DNA from: Clostridiales bacterium
GTDB lineage: Bacteria; Bacillota; Clostridia; Lachnospirales; WQUN01
DNA length: 34,282 bases
Direction: 5' to 3'
NCBI GenBank assembly: GCA_031270945.1
Contig: JAISWZ010000209.1
Coordinates: 1-34,282 of the forward strand
Positions 14,123 to 22,741 of the stretch are shown here, piece by piece. The position numbers and the translations under genes were made by a program. The notes beneath the pieces were generated by a model, which was given only the letters and a program-made list of their open reading frames with translations, made no database searches and was not told where the DNA came from. The first letter of the stretch is position 1. Each line of letters opens with the position of its first letter.

Positions 14123-16897
14123 ATGGGAAGAGCATTCAAGTCTAAGCGCATGGGAGTCGCAGTATTGGCGGCGTTGCTAGTGCTTGCCGCGCTGCCGGTC
14201 TCATTCATGCTTGCGTCTGCGTCGCAGGCGGATGGAGATGGCTATACAATAATTAACACGGCGGCGGAACTGGACGCCATTCGCAACAACCTTTCAGGCA
14301 AGTACAGGCTTTACAGCGATATCGACCTTACAGGCTACACCTCAACAACCAGCACAGCGGCAAAGGGCTGGAAGCCCATAGCCTACGGATCAAGCTTTAC
14401 TGGAGAGCTTGACGGAAACGGGCACACAATCAGCGGCCTTTGGAGCAAATGGGGCATCTCGTATGCTGGGCTTTTCTCAGTGACAAAGGGCGCAACTATC
14501 CGCAACCTGACCATAGAGCTCGCTGATGCTGGAATAACTGGCGGATACGAGGTTGGCGCTGTGACAGGCGATGCAAGGAATGGCACCCTTATCGATAATG
14601 TTTCAGTTATAGGCGGAAAGATCGCCGTAACAGCTGGCGGATACGCTGGCGGCATAGCTGGATTCGTTTACGGAAGCCCAGCAGTAGTAATCAAAAACTG
14701 CTCTGTCGAAGGCACATCAACAAAGACCAGCGGCAACTACTCAGGCGCTTTGGTTGGAGTCCTTGATGATGACGCAATCATCGAAGACAGCAGAGCCGAA
14801 GGCACTCTTTCAGAAGGCGTGTCCTATGTTGGCGGCTTGGTTGGCGCTATCAAAGGCGGATCAAAAGTAATAGGCTCGTTCTCAACTGGAGAAGCAAAGG
14901 CAAGCGCTTCTTACGCTGGCGGACTGGCTGGGGTTGTTTACGAGAAATCTTCAATCATTGAAAGCAAGGCAACTGGCAACGTAAGCGCAAACCATTATGC
15001 AGGGGGCCTTGTCGGAACCATTTATGGCGGATCCAAGCTTGAAAAGGTTGGAGCTGCAGGCAATGTTACAACGAAGTCCTATATAGCCGGAGGCTTGGCT
15101 GGCGAGGTTATTGACGCAACTATCAGCAACGCCTACGCGCACGGAAATGTGAAAGGCACTACGGGAGTTGGCGGCTTGGTCGGATACTTTTCCGGGACAG
15201 GCTCAGCTACTGGCAAGTCTGTTGAGAACAGCTTTTCCACAGGAACAGTGACTGGAACAGGAACAACTGAATACGGAGCTTTCAACGGACGCTCCGGGGT
15301 CAAGTATCTTGGAACAAACTATTACGACGTGAGCACGGCTGGCGTTCCGAGAGCGTATGGAACAAGTGGAAGCCCCAAAGGCGATGCCTCTGCATTTCCA
15401 GTAAGCCGCACTGCAACTGAGCTGTCAACGCAAGCGACATTCGTAGGTTGGGATTTTGATGAGGTCTGGGCTATTGACGAGGGATCAGGCTATCCATATC
15501 TCGCTTACGACAAGCCTGCTCCTAGCCCAACTCCAGAAGCTACGCCGACATCTACGGCTTCACCAACACCCACGGCTACGCCTACTATTGACCCAGCCGC
15601 AGATTCTGACAACGATGGATTGCCGGACTATCTGGAAGAGCAATATGGAACCGATCCTTCCGACGATGACTCGGATGACGATGGGATTCTCGATGGCGAC
15701 GAGGTCAAGAACGGATTGAACCCCCTTGCCAATGACGCGGATGATGACAGCGATTCTGACGGCATTTCAAATATCGAGGAAGTAAATACGCACGGAACAA
15801 ATCCTCTGAGCGCTGACTCTGACGATGACGGTCTTACTGACGAGGAGGAAATAAACAACTACCATACAAATCCCATGAGTGCTGACTCTGACGATGACGG
15901 CCTTACTGACGAAGAGGAAATAAACAACTACAAAACCGACCCGCTAGACCGGGATACTGATGGTGATCTGGTTTCGGATGGATGGGAAGTAAAAAACGAC
16001 ACTAAGCCTCTTGCTTATGACATTCTTTTTGATATAAGTGGCGAGTTGCCATCAAATAATGAATTGATAAAGAAAATAGGATATAGTGCGATGTTTGCTA
16101 CTGGAGAAGAAGTAGAGCTATTCAGAATTGAGCAGATAGAAAACGAGTATCTAAATGAAGCGATGCCGGGATACTTAACTCCTGCAATAAAAACATATCC
16201 AGAAACTAAAGGAGCGGCAGGTATACGAATTCATTATGATTTTGAGGATCCCGATATTGCTAGCCAAATGAATGTCTATGAATGGAATGAAGAAGATAAG
16301 ACTCTAGAGTTTTTTAGCACACTAATTTCAGCGAATGAGGTAATAACCTCTGACCATTTAGGTACCACCTTTGTTTTATTGGAGAAAGATAAAGCACCAA
16401 TACCAACACCAACACCTACTCCGCTTCCAATAGTCACAGAGTTTGACAGCGATGGGGACGGTGCTTCCGACGAATTTGAAATATCGATAAAAACCGACCC
16501 TAATGTGTATGACGAATATTTTTTTGTTCGTGGCGACACAAAGATTAATGGATGTATAATTTACTATTCATCAGGAGAGCGTATGACCGGAGAGCAAGCT
16601 GAATCACTTCGGATGGAATTCGTGGAAAATGATGTTTTGAATAGCAGCAACCCTGAGTATATCGTTCCCGCAATCAAGATAACTGCAAACGGGAAACCAT
16701 GTAAAGTTGGAGTAGGATTTATTTTTGATAATGCTTTAGAATACAGACCAGTGCTCTATAAATGGGATGGTCAAGCGTTGAGCGATAAATATTATGCAAC
16801 CAATTGGTTAGGAAGACCTGAGGCAAACAGTAAAATACCTCAAAATCCTGTTTATACAATATATACTGGTGAAACAGTCATGCTTTTGAAAAAATAA
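14123..16897 (+). CDS. Secreted GLUG beta-helix / TSP3-repeat protein A
   Basis: 924 aa from ATG 14123, after GAAGGAGAG. Signal peptide about 1-36 (LLVLAALPVSFMLASASQA). Residues about 95-430 are GLUG-type repeats (AGGLAG, VGGLVG, SGALVG), expected to form a beta-helix. A Pro/Thr linker spans 465-491. Residues 493-628 are thrombospondin type 3/calcium-binding repeats (DSDDDGLTDEEEINNY twice, 23-residue period). Module 1 is about 632-756, a second linker 757-770, one more DSDGDG repeat 774-796, and module 2 about 797-924. The modules are related (IENEYLN...TPAIK and VENDVLN...VPAIK) and unfamiliar to me. No LPXTG or membrane anchor is seen, so it is probably released or held non-covalently. 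Base composition becomes AT-richer from about 16020. A surface adhesion or carbohydrate-binding role is inference. Confidence 0.88.
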   Translation: MGRAFKSKRMGVAVLAALLVLAALPVSFMLASASQADGDGYTIINTAAELDAIRNNLSGKYRLYSDIDLTGYTSTTSTAAKGWKPIAYGSSFTGELDGNGHTISGLWSKWGISYAGLFSVTKGATIRNLTIELADAGITGGYEVGAVTGDARNGTLIDNVSVIGGKIAVTAGGYAGGIAGFVYGSPAVVIKNCSVEGTSTKTSGNYSGALVGVLDDDAIIEDSRAEGTLSEGVSYVGGLVGAIKGGSKVIGSFSTGEAKASASYAGGLAGVVYEKSSIIESKATGNVSANHYAGGLVGTIYGGSKLEKVGAAGNVTTKSYIAGGLAGEVIDATISNAYAHGNVKGTTGVGGLVGYFSGTGSATGKSVENSFSTGTVTGTGTTEYGAFNGRSGVKYLGTNYYDVSTAGVPRAYGTSGSPKGDASAFPVSRTATELSTQATFVGWDFDEVWAIDEGSGYPYLAYDKPAPSPTPEATPTSTASPTPTATPTIDPAADSDNDGLPDYLEEQYGTDPSDDDSDDDGILDGDEVKNGLNPLANDADDDSDSDGISNIEEVNTHGTNPLSADSDDDGLTDEEEINNYHTNPMSADSDDDGLTDEEEINNYKTDPLDRDTDGDLVSDGWEVKNDTKPLAYDILFDISGELPSNNELIKKIGYSAMFATGEEVELFRIEQIENEYLNEAMPGYLTPAIKTYPETKGAAGIRIHYDFEDPDIASQMNVYEWNEEDKTLEFFSTLISANEVITSDHLGTTFVLLEKDKAPIPTPTPTPLPIVTEFDSDGDGASDEFEISIKTDPNVYDEYFFVRGDTKINGCIIYYSSGERMTGEQAESLRMEFVENDVLNSSNPEYIVPAIKITANGKPCKVGVGFIFDNALEYRPVLYKWDGQALSDKYYATNWLGRPEANSKIPQNPVYTIYTGETVMLLKK

Positions 16898-16923
16898 TAG
16901 TTTCTTGTTGGGTTGCAAGACCC

Positions 16924-16955
16924 AAAAGCGGCGCGAGAAAATCGCGCCGCTTTTT
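16924..16955 (+). terminator. Intrinsic terminator after protein A
   Basis: AAAGCGGCGCGA and TCGCGCCGCTTT form a 12-bp GC-rich stem followed by a T-run, 25 bases after the stop. A near-identical terminator follows the second paralog. Confidence 0.9.
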
Positions 16956-16980
16956 ATCTTAGGACGCCCACGTCAGATAT

Positions 16981-17075
16981 TTGGCATGGGAATTGAAGCC
17001 AAGTGAATCTCGGCGCGTTATGTAAAAGAGCGAAAATAATTGCAATTTTGACTCGAGATAAAGGCTATTAATAAA
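16981..17075 (+). promoter_or_regulatory. Conserved operator and promoter of the second GLUG-TSP3 gene
   Basis: The same TTGGC-N12-GCCAA inverted repeat (16981-17002) and TTGACT (17048-17053), 16 bp, AATAAA (17070-17075). The -10 box is one base worse than in the first copy (TATAAA), so this copy may be weaker. Confidence 0.55.
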
Positions 17076-17567
17076 CGATCACTTGGAATACTCAAGCAAA
17101 TGTTTATGATTGAATGCCTTGGATAAAGTCGAATAGTGTTAAAAATTTCATAATTACTTAAGTTAAAAACTATAAAACGCTAACAATAGTCGAATGTTGT
17201 AAAAACGAGCCGTTGATCAATGCTGAATATAGTGATACGCTGTTAATGAGCGCTGAACAATGGCTAAAATAATGCAAAATGCCGAAAAAGAAGGGAGCGT
17301 TAAAGGATTTGTTTTTCTTGGGAGCGAAATGAATTGCACTTTTCGCTTTGACCGATGGCTGTTCGAAAGATCATTAAGTGCATATCCCAAAATTCCGTAT
17401 TGGTGCCGGAAAAGTCCTGGCGAATGCTTCAACGCCGGACTTTTCCGGCACCTCGGATATAATTTAGGGATATGCACTAATGTTGTGGCAGATGCTTTCA
17501 GTCTGCGCAACAAGCACTTAAGACAACTGCTGAATGTCAGCGGAATATACCGAAGGAGAGATGAAAT
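17076..17567 (+). promoter_or_regulatory. Long conserved 5' leader of the second GLUG-TSP3 gene, split by a mobile element
   Basis: Homologous to 13735-14122 and carrying the same paired AGTCGAAT motifs (17127-17134 and 17188-17195, again 61 bp apart), the AGCGAAA hairpin block and the hairpin before the ribosome site (GCTG/CAGC with changed bases). Palindromic element copy 2 sits inside it at 17378-17477. The first leader preserves the empty site, so the insertion followed the gene duplication. Confidence 0.5.
17378..17477. mobile_element. Palindromic MITE-like element, copy 2 (100 bp)
   Basis: Starts GTGCATATCCC, ends GGGATATGCAC, flanked by TAA at 17375-17377 and 17478-17480. Inner arms GGTGCCGGAAAAGTCC and GGACTTTTCCGGCACC pair perfectly. 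The homologous position upstream of the first paralog reads GATCATTAATG without element, which directly defines the 3-bp duplication. Confidence 0.9.
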
Positions 17568-20372
17568 ATGAGAAGAATATTCAAGTCAAAGCGCATGGGA
17601 GTCGCATTATTGGCGGCGTTGCTAGTGCTTGCCGCGCTGCCGGTCTCATTCATGCTTGCGTCAGCGGCGCAGGCGGATGGAGAAGGTTATACAATAATTA
17701 ACACAGCGGCGGAACTTGACGCCATTCGCAATAACCTTTCTGGCAAGTACAGGCTTTACAGCGATATCGACCTTACAGGCTACACCTCAACGACCAGTAC
17801 AGCGGCGAAAGGCTGGAAGCCCATAGCCTACGGCTCAAGCTTCACTGGGGAGCTTGATGGAAACGGGCATGCAATCAAAGGTCTTTGGAGCAAATGGGGC
17901 ATCTCTTATGCCGGACTTTTCTCCGTGACAAAGGGCGCTACCATCCGGAACCTTGCAATAATGCTCGCTGACGCTGGCATAACAGGCGGATACGAGGTTG
18001 GCGCTGTGACAGGCGACGCAAGAAATGGGACATTGATTCAGAACGTAACGGTGATCGGCGGAAAGATAGCTGTAACAGCTGGAGGCTACGCTGGCGGCAT
18101 AGCCGGTTTCGTTTACGGAAGCCCAGCAGTAATAATCAGGAACTGCTCTGTCCTGGGAACAACGACAAAGACCAGCGGCAACTACTCGGGCGCTCTGGTT
18201 GGAGTTTTAGATGACGCGGCTATTATCGAACACAGCAGGGCAGATGGAACCCTCTCGGAAGGCTTGTCCTATGTTGGCGGCTTGGTTGGTGCCATCAAAG
18301 GCGGATCAAAAGTCATAGGTTCGTTCTCAACTGGAGAAGCAAAGGCAAGCGCTTCTTACGCTGGCGGACTGGCTGGGGTTGTTTACGAGAAATCTTCAAT
18401 CATTGAAAGCAAGGTTGAAGGCAACGTGAGCGCTAACGCATACGCTGGTGGCCTTGTTGGAACAATTTATGGCGGATCCAAGCTTGATCAAGTTGGCGCA
18501 TGCGGAAATGCGACAACAAAAAGCTATATCGCGGGAGGCTTGGCTGGCGAGGTCATTGACGCGACCATCAGCAACGCCTACGCGCACGGAAATGTGAAAG
18601 GCACTACGGGAGTTGGCGGCTTGGTCGGATACTTTTCCGGGACAGGCTCGGCAACTGGCAAGTCTGTTGAGAACAGCTACTCGGCAGGAACGGTTACAGG
18701 AACTGGATCAACTGAATACGGAGCGTTCAACGGACGTTCCGGGGTCAGGTATCTTGGAACGAACTTTTACAACGGCAGCGCATCTGGCGCACCAAGAGCG
18801 TATGGAACAAGCGGAAGCCCCAAAGGCGACGCCTCTGCATTCCCGGTAAGCCGCACTTCAGATGAGCTGTCAACGCAAGCAACATTCGCGGGTTGGAATT
18901 TTGATGAGATCTGGGCTATAAACGAAGGATCAGGCTATCCATATCTCGCTTATGACAAGCCAGCGCCTAGCCCGACGCCAGAAGCCACGCCGACACCCAC
19001 GGCTACGCTGACACCAACAGCAACGCCGATATCTACGGCTTCACCAACACCCACGGCAACGCCAACTATTGACCCAGTCGCAGATTCTGACAACGATGGA
19101 TTGCCAGACTACTTAGAAGAGCAATATGGAACGGATCCTTCCGACGATGACTCGGATGACGATGGGATTCTCGATGGCGACGAGGTCAAGAATGGATTGA
19201 ACCCCCTTGCCAATGACGCGGATGATGACAGCGATTCTGATGGCATTTCGAATATCGAGGAAGTAAATACGCACGGAACAAATCCTCTGAGCGCTGACTC
19301 TGACGATGACGGGCTTACTGATGAAGAGGAAATAAACAACTACCATACAAATCCCATGAGCGCAGACTCTGACGATGACGGCCTTACTGACGAAGAGGAA
19401 ATAAACAACTACAAAACCGACCCGCTAGACAGAGACACGGATGGTGATATGGCTTCGGATGGATGGGAAGCAAAAAATGACAGTAAGCCGCTTGCTTTTG
19501 ACATTGCATTTTTTATAAATGGCGAGTTGCCATCAAACAATGAATTGATACAGAGAATACGATATTATGCGACGTTTACTTCTGGCGAAGAAATTGAGCA
19601 ATTCAGAATTGAGCAGATAGAAAACGAGTATCTAAATGACGCGATGCCAGGATACTTAACTCCTGCAATAAAAACCTATCCAGAAACTAGAGGAGGGTCA
19701 AGTGTACGCATTTATTATGATTTTGAGGATCCCGATATTGCTAGCCAAATGAATGTCTATGAATGGAATGAAGAAGATAAGACTCTAGAGTTTTTTAGCA
19801 CACAAATTTCAGCGAAAGAGGTAAGAGTCATTGACTCTTTAGGTAAAACCTTTGTTTTATTGGAGAAAGATAAAGCGCCAACACCATCACCTACTCCGTA
19901 TCCATTAGTCACGGAGTTTGACAGCGATGGGGATGGTGCTTCCGATGAATTTGAAATATCGATAAAAACCGACCCTAATGTGTATGACGAATATTTTGTT
20001 GTTAGTGGCTCCATGAAGATTGATGGATGTTTTATTTACTATTCATCAGGAGAGTTTATGACCGGAGAGCAAGCTGAATCACTTCGGATGGACTTCGTGG
20101 AAAACGATGTTTTGAATAGCAGCAACCCTGATTATATCATTCCCGCGATCAAGATAACTGCAAACGGGAAACGAAGTAAAGTTGGATTAGAATTTATTTT
20201 TGATAATGCTTTAGATTACAGACCGGTGCTCTATAAATGGGATGGTCAAGCATTGAGCGATAAATATTATGCAACTTTTTGGTTGATGAGACCAGCGGAA
20301 AACAGTAAAATACCTCAAAATCCTATTTATCAAATATATACCGGTGATACAGTCGTGCTTTTGAAAAAATAA
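17568..20372 (+). CDS. Secreted GLUG beta-helix / TSP3-repeat protein B
   Basis: 934 aa, ATG after CGAAGGAGAG. A tandem paralog of protein A with the same order: signal peptide 1-36, GLUG repeats to about 430, Pro/Thr linker, TSP3 repeats, C-terminal module 1, linker, single DSDGDG repeat, module 2. The 10-residue length difference lies entirely in the linkers: the first is 12 residues longer, the second 2 shorter. DNA identity is highest across the TSP3 part and lower in the C-terminal modules, suggesting gene conversion in the repeats or faster change in the modules. It has its own promoter, leader and terminator, so the two are separate units that could be expressed differently. No anchor motif is visible. 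A surface or matrix role is likely but unproven. Confidence 0.88.
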   Translation: MRRIFKSKRMGVALLAALLVLAALPVSFMLASAAQADGEGYTIINTAAELDAIRNNLSGKYRLYSDIDLTGYTSTTSTAAKGWKPIAYGSSFTGELDGNGHAIKGLWSKWGISYAGLFSVTKGATIRNLAIMLADAGITGGYEVGAVTGDARNGTLIQNVTVIGGKIAVTAGGYAGGIAGFVYGSPAVIIRNCSVLGTTTKTSGNYSGALVGVLDDAAIIEHSRADGTLSEGLSYVGGLVGAIKGGSKVIGSFSTGEAKASASYAGGLAGVVYEKSSIIESKVEGNVSANAYAGGLVGTIYGGSKLDQVGACGNATTKSYIAGGLAGEVIDATISNAYAHGNVKGTTGVGGLVGYFSGTGSATGKSVENSYSAGTVTGTGSTEYGAFNGRSGVRYLGTNFYNGSASGAPRAYGTSGSPKGDASAFPVSRTSDELSTQATFAGWNFDEIWAINEGSGYPYLAYDKPAPSPTPEATPTPTATLTPTATPISTASPTPTATPTIDPVADSDNDGLPDYLEEQYGTDPSDDDSDDDGILDGDEVKNGLNPLANDADDDSDSDGISNIEEVNTHGTNPLSADSDDDGLTDEEEINNYHTNPMSADSDDDGLTDEEEINNYKTDPLDRDTDGDMASDGWEAKNDSKPLAFDIAFFINGELPSNNELIQRIRYYATFTSGEEIEQFRIEQIENEYLNDAMPGYLTPAIKTYPETRGGSSVRIYYDFEDPDIASQMNVYEWNEEDKTLEFFSTQISAKEVRVIDSLGKTFVLLEKDKAPTPSPTPYPLVTEFDSDGDGASDEFEISIKTDPNVYDEYFVVSGSMKIDGCFIYYSSGEFMTGEQAESLRMDFVENDVLNSSNPDYIIPAIKITANGKRSKVGLEFIFDNALDYRPVLYKWDGQALSDKYYATFWLMRPAENSKIPQNPIYQIYTGDTVVLLKK

Positions 20373-20387
20373 TAGAGAGCTAGACCC

Positions 20388-20419
20388 AAAAGCGGCGCGA
20401 GAAATCGCGCCACTTTTTT
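20388..20419 (+). terminator. Intrinsic terminator after protein B
   Basis: The same stem as after protein A with one base change (CGCGCCAC), followed by six T, 16 bases after the stop. Confidence 0.88.
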
Positions 20420-20529
20420 GGGGGGAAAACTATCAATTGCTGTCTTTAATTCTTATGCATTTGTTGATATATCAACTAGCAAAATTATTAAATTAATGAT
20501 CATCAAGCATTTACGACCCCTATCTGTTA

Positions 20530-20558
20530 TAGACAGAACCATCTTAGGAAGATATAAT
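20530..20558 (+). promoter_or_regulatory. Promoter of the AAA ATPase gene
   Basis: TAGACA (20530-20535), 17 bp, TATAAT (20553-20558): near-consensus sigma70-type. The transcript would begin near 20565 and have a leader of about 100 bases. A TTGACA at 20613-20618 is a weaker alternative because no -10 box follows it. Confidence 0.55.
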
Positions 20559-20663
20559 TAAAGGCGAAAAATCAGAAAACTATGGTTTTGGCTGGTTCAA
20601 TAAGAAACTATATTGACAAAATCTGATAGTCGTTCGCAAGCATGGAATCGAGGTTGATTTGCT

Positions 20664-21845
20664 ATGATCAAGGCAATCAAGATCCAAAACTTTCTCAGTT
20701 TTGCTGACGTAAATACAGAAATTGACATCAGGGAGCTCAACATAATCATTGGCCGGAATGGGAGCGGCAAATCGAGTTTCATAGAAGCCATAGACCTTCT
20801 TAGAAGCGCACCATCAGCATCACGGTTTGCGGACAACATACGAAAGCACGACGCTGAAGAATGGCTTTATAAAGGGTATTCAAAGCTGGTTCCAGCAAAA
20901 ATCACATACACTCTGGAAAATATGTATGAGCAATCAAAAGAAGACATGCCTGAATTGAAATACACTCTGTCGTTCACTTCTGAAAATAGCCAGTTTAAGC
21001 TTGTAGAAGAGAAGCTCTCGGGAGCAAGGAAGGGCGAAAAAGCTGAAAAAGCTGAAACAGTCATCTTTTACGATTCCAACAATGGAAACCCGCTTATCAG
21101 AGATGGCGAATCGCTAGTAGAAGCTGTCGGTGACAGCCGTTATAAGAATCAGTCGCTTTTCTCGATGCACAGAGATCATTTGCATTATCCTGTGATAGCT
21201 TCACTGGCGGATGAGCTGGAGAAGATAAAAATCTACCGCAACTGGTTATTGGGGCCATCTTCGCCTCTTCACCAGCCTCAAAGAGGGGATGTGCCAGGAG
21301 ATCAACTAAGCGAGAACCTGACAAACTTGCCGTTGGTTATAAATCGCTTGGATTATTTAGGACTAAAAAAGACAATACTTGAAGACCTGAGCATGTTTTA
21401 TAAGGAAATAGAAGATTACTCAGTCAATATCGATAGGGGAATGGCCAAGCTTTACTTTGTTGAGGAAGATATGAAACGCTCCGTTTCCCTGATCTCAGAT
21501 GGTCTGCTTCAATTCTTGTGCCTTTTGTCAATACTTAGAAATCCTAACCCGCCTCCAGTCATCTGCATAGAAGAGCCGGAGACAGGCTTGCATCCAGGCA
21601 TCTTGCCTACGATTGGCGATATTATGAAAGAATTTTCCTTAACCAAGAAATGCAAGCTTATTGTCACGACACATGCAACGGATCTTGTGGACACCTTCAC
21701 AGATTCTCCTGAAGATGTGCTTGTTGCTGAAAAGGATTATGAAGGCACGTGGATCAAAAGGCTAAAAAAAGAAGAGCTGGCTCTTGACGAGAATACATTA
21801 GGGGAACTTTGGGGAATGAATCTAATAGGAGGAAATCTATGGTAG
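20664..21845 (+). CDS. RecF/OLD-like AAA ATPase (AAA_21 type)
   Basis: 393 aa. Walker A GRNGSGKS at 30-37; signature-like SLISDGLLQFLCLL at about 275-288; Walker B ICIEEPETGLHPG at 300-312; switch His in TTH (337). This is the compact ABC-type ATPase related to RecF/OLD, with the ATPase halves joined by a helical middle and no TOPRIM or nuclease domain at the C-terminus. Such ATPases usually work with a nuclease or effector encoded next door, often in phage-defence cassettes (PARIS, Septu and related). No intact partner is seen here, only a possible remnant at 21839-21942. The gene has its own promoter and lies between the adhesin pair and a convergent catabolic operon. A defence role is inference from family and context. 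Confidence 0.85.
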   Translation: MIKAIKIQNFLSFADVNTEIDIRELNIIIGRNGSGKSSFIEAIDLLRSAPSASRFADNIRKHDAEEWLYKGYSKLVPAKITYTLENMYEQSKEDMPELKYTLSFTSENSQFKLVEEKLSGARKGEKAEKAETVIFYDSNNGNPLIRDGESLVEAVGDSRYKNQSLFSMHRDHLHYPVIASLADELEKIKIYRNWLLGPSSPLHQPQRGDVPGDQLSENLTNLPLVINRLDYLGLKKTILEDLSMFYKEIEDYSVNIDRGMAKLYFVEEDMKRSVSLISDGLLQFLCLLSILRNPNPPPVICIEEPETGLHPGILPTIGDIMKEFSLTKKCKLIVTTHATDLVDTFTDSPEDVLVAEKDYEGTWIKRLKKEELALDENTLGELWGMNLIGGNLW

Positions 21846-21942
21846 AATTCAAAGCTTGGATTATAGGGCTTTGAGGGAGTGCGTCAGAATTATGGCAGAA
21901 GCGAAGAGAGCAGGGAAAGGGGGCCGATGGGCCCCCTTCTAA
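21839..21942 (+). pseudogene. Possible remnant of a second gene after the ATPase
   Basis: AGGAGG at 21827-21832 is well placed for ATG 21839, which overlaps the ATPase stop by a few bases, the usual layout of a two-gene cassette. The frame reads MVEFKAWIIGL and stops after 11 codons. Another frame continues from 21856 as LDYRALRECVRIMAEAKRAG to a stop at 21940-21942 and looks coding. One reading is a partner gene reduced by internal deletion or frameshift to its first and last codons. A short leader-like ORF or chance is equally possible. Confidence 0.3.
21917..21938. terminator. Hairpin between convergent ATPase and SDR genes
   Basis: AAGGGGGCC and GGCCCCCTT make a 9-bp stem with a GATG loop between converging genes. 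It lacks a T-run on either strand but is the only strong hairpin there. Confidence 0.55.
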
Positions 21943-21953
21943 GTATGGCTATA

Positions 21954-22691
21954 TTACATGTATGACCCGCCTGAAGCGACAATGCATTCGCCTGTCACAA
22001 ACGATGAGTCGTCACTTGCGAGAAAAGCCGCGATGGCGGCCAGCTCTTCTGGAAGGCCCAGTCTGCCCAAGGGAATGGCTGAGATGAACTTTTCAAGCAC
22101 TTTTTCAGGAACAGCTCGCAGCATTTCGGTGTCAATGTAGCTTGGGGCTATGGCGTTGACAGTTATGTTGAAGCGGGCGCATTCCTTTGCCAAGGACTTC
22201 GTGAAGCCGATCACTGCGGCTTTTGCCGCTCCGTAATTGGTTTGGCCCAGGTTGCCAAAGGCGGAGACAGACGCCAGGTTGGCGATCTTGCCGTAATTAG
22301 CTTCACGCATGGCGGGGATGACAGCTTTGCAGCAGTTGGCGACACCATTAAGGTTAACGGCAAGAACCGTGTCCCATTGATCGTCAGTCATTTTATGGAA
22401 CATGGCATCGCGTGTTATGCCAGCGTTGTTTATCAATATGTCTACTTTGCCAAGATCATTGTAAACTTGCTCAAAAGTGCAAGAGACAGATTTTCTGTCA
22501 GACACGTCGCATGCGTAGGCTTTTGTGTCTGGGCTTATTTTTTGCGCCGCAACTTGCGCGGCTTCTCCGCTTATATCGATGAGAGCGCAAATCGCACCCT
22601 CATCATGGAGCCGCTTGGCGCAGGCAAAGCCAATGCCCTGGGCCGCTCCGGTGATTACGGCTGTTTTGCCTTTGAACCGTTCTAGGATCAC
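21954..22691 (-). CDS. SDR-family oxidoreductase (3-oxoacyl reductase-like)
   Basis: 245 aa from a GTG start preceded by GAGGGG on the coding strand. It is a classical short-chain dehydrogenase: cofactor motif TGAAQGIG 14-21, NNAG 88-91, N113, catalytic S141, Y153 and K157 (NYGAAK). The Asp at position 39 after the second strand (LIDIS) suggests preference for NAD(H). Closest in look to FabG/acetoacetyl-CoA reductase and to polyol or sugar-acid dehydrogenases. It is the last gene of the kinase-thiolase-BKACE operon, 50 bp after the kinase. In this context it could oxidise a hydroxy-acid to the keto-acid that BKACE cleaves, or reduce acetoacetyl-CoA. The sequence does not decide. Confidence 0.88.
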   Translation of the reverse strand: MILERFKGKTAVITGAAQGIGFACAKRLHDEGAICALIDISGEAAQVAAQKISPDTKAYACDVSDRKSVSCTFEQVYNDLGKVDILINNAGITRDAMFHKMTDDQWDTVLAVNLNGVANCCKAVIPAMREANYGKIANLASVSAFGNLGQTNYGAAKAAVIGFTKSLAKECARFNITVNAIAPSYIDTEMLRAVPEKVLEKFISAIPLGRLGLPEELAAIAAFLASDDSSFVTGECIVASGGSYM

Positions 22692-22741
22692 TGAATCCCC
22701 TCACTTGATTGTGATTTTGGAGCGAAATCGGGTTTGGGTTT

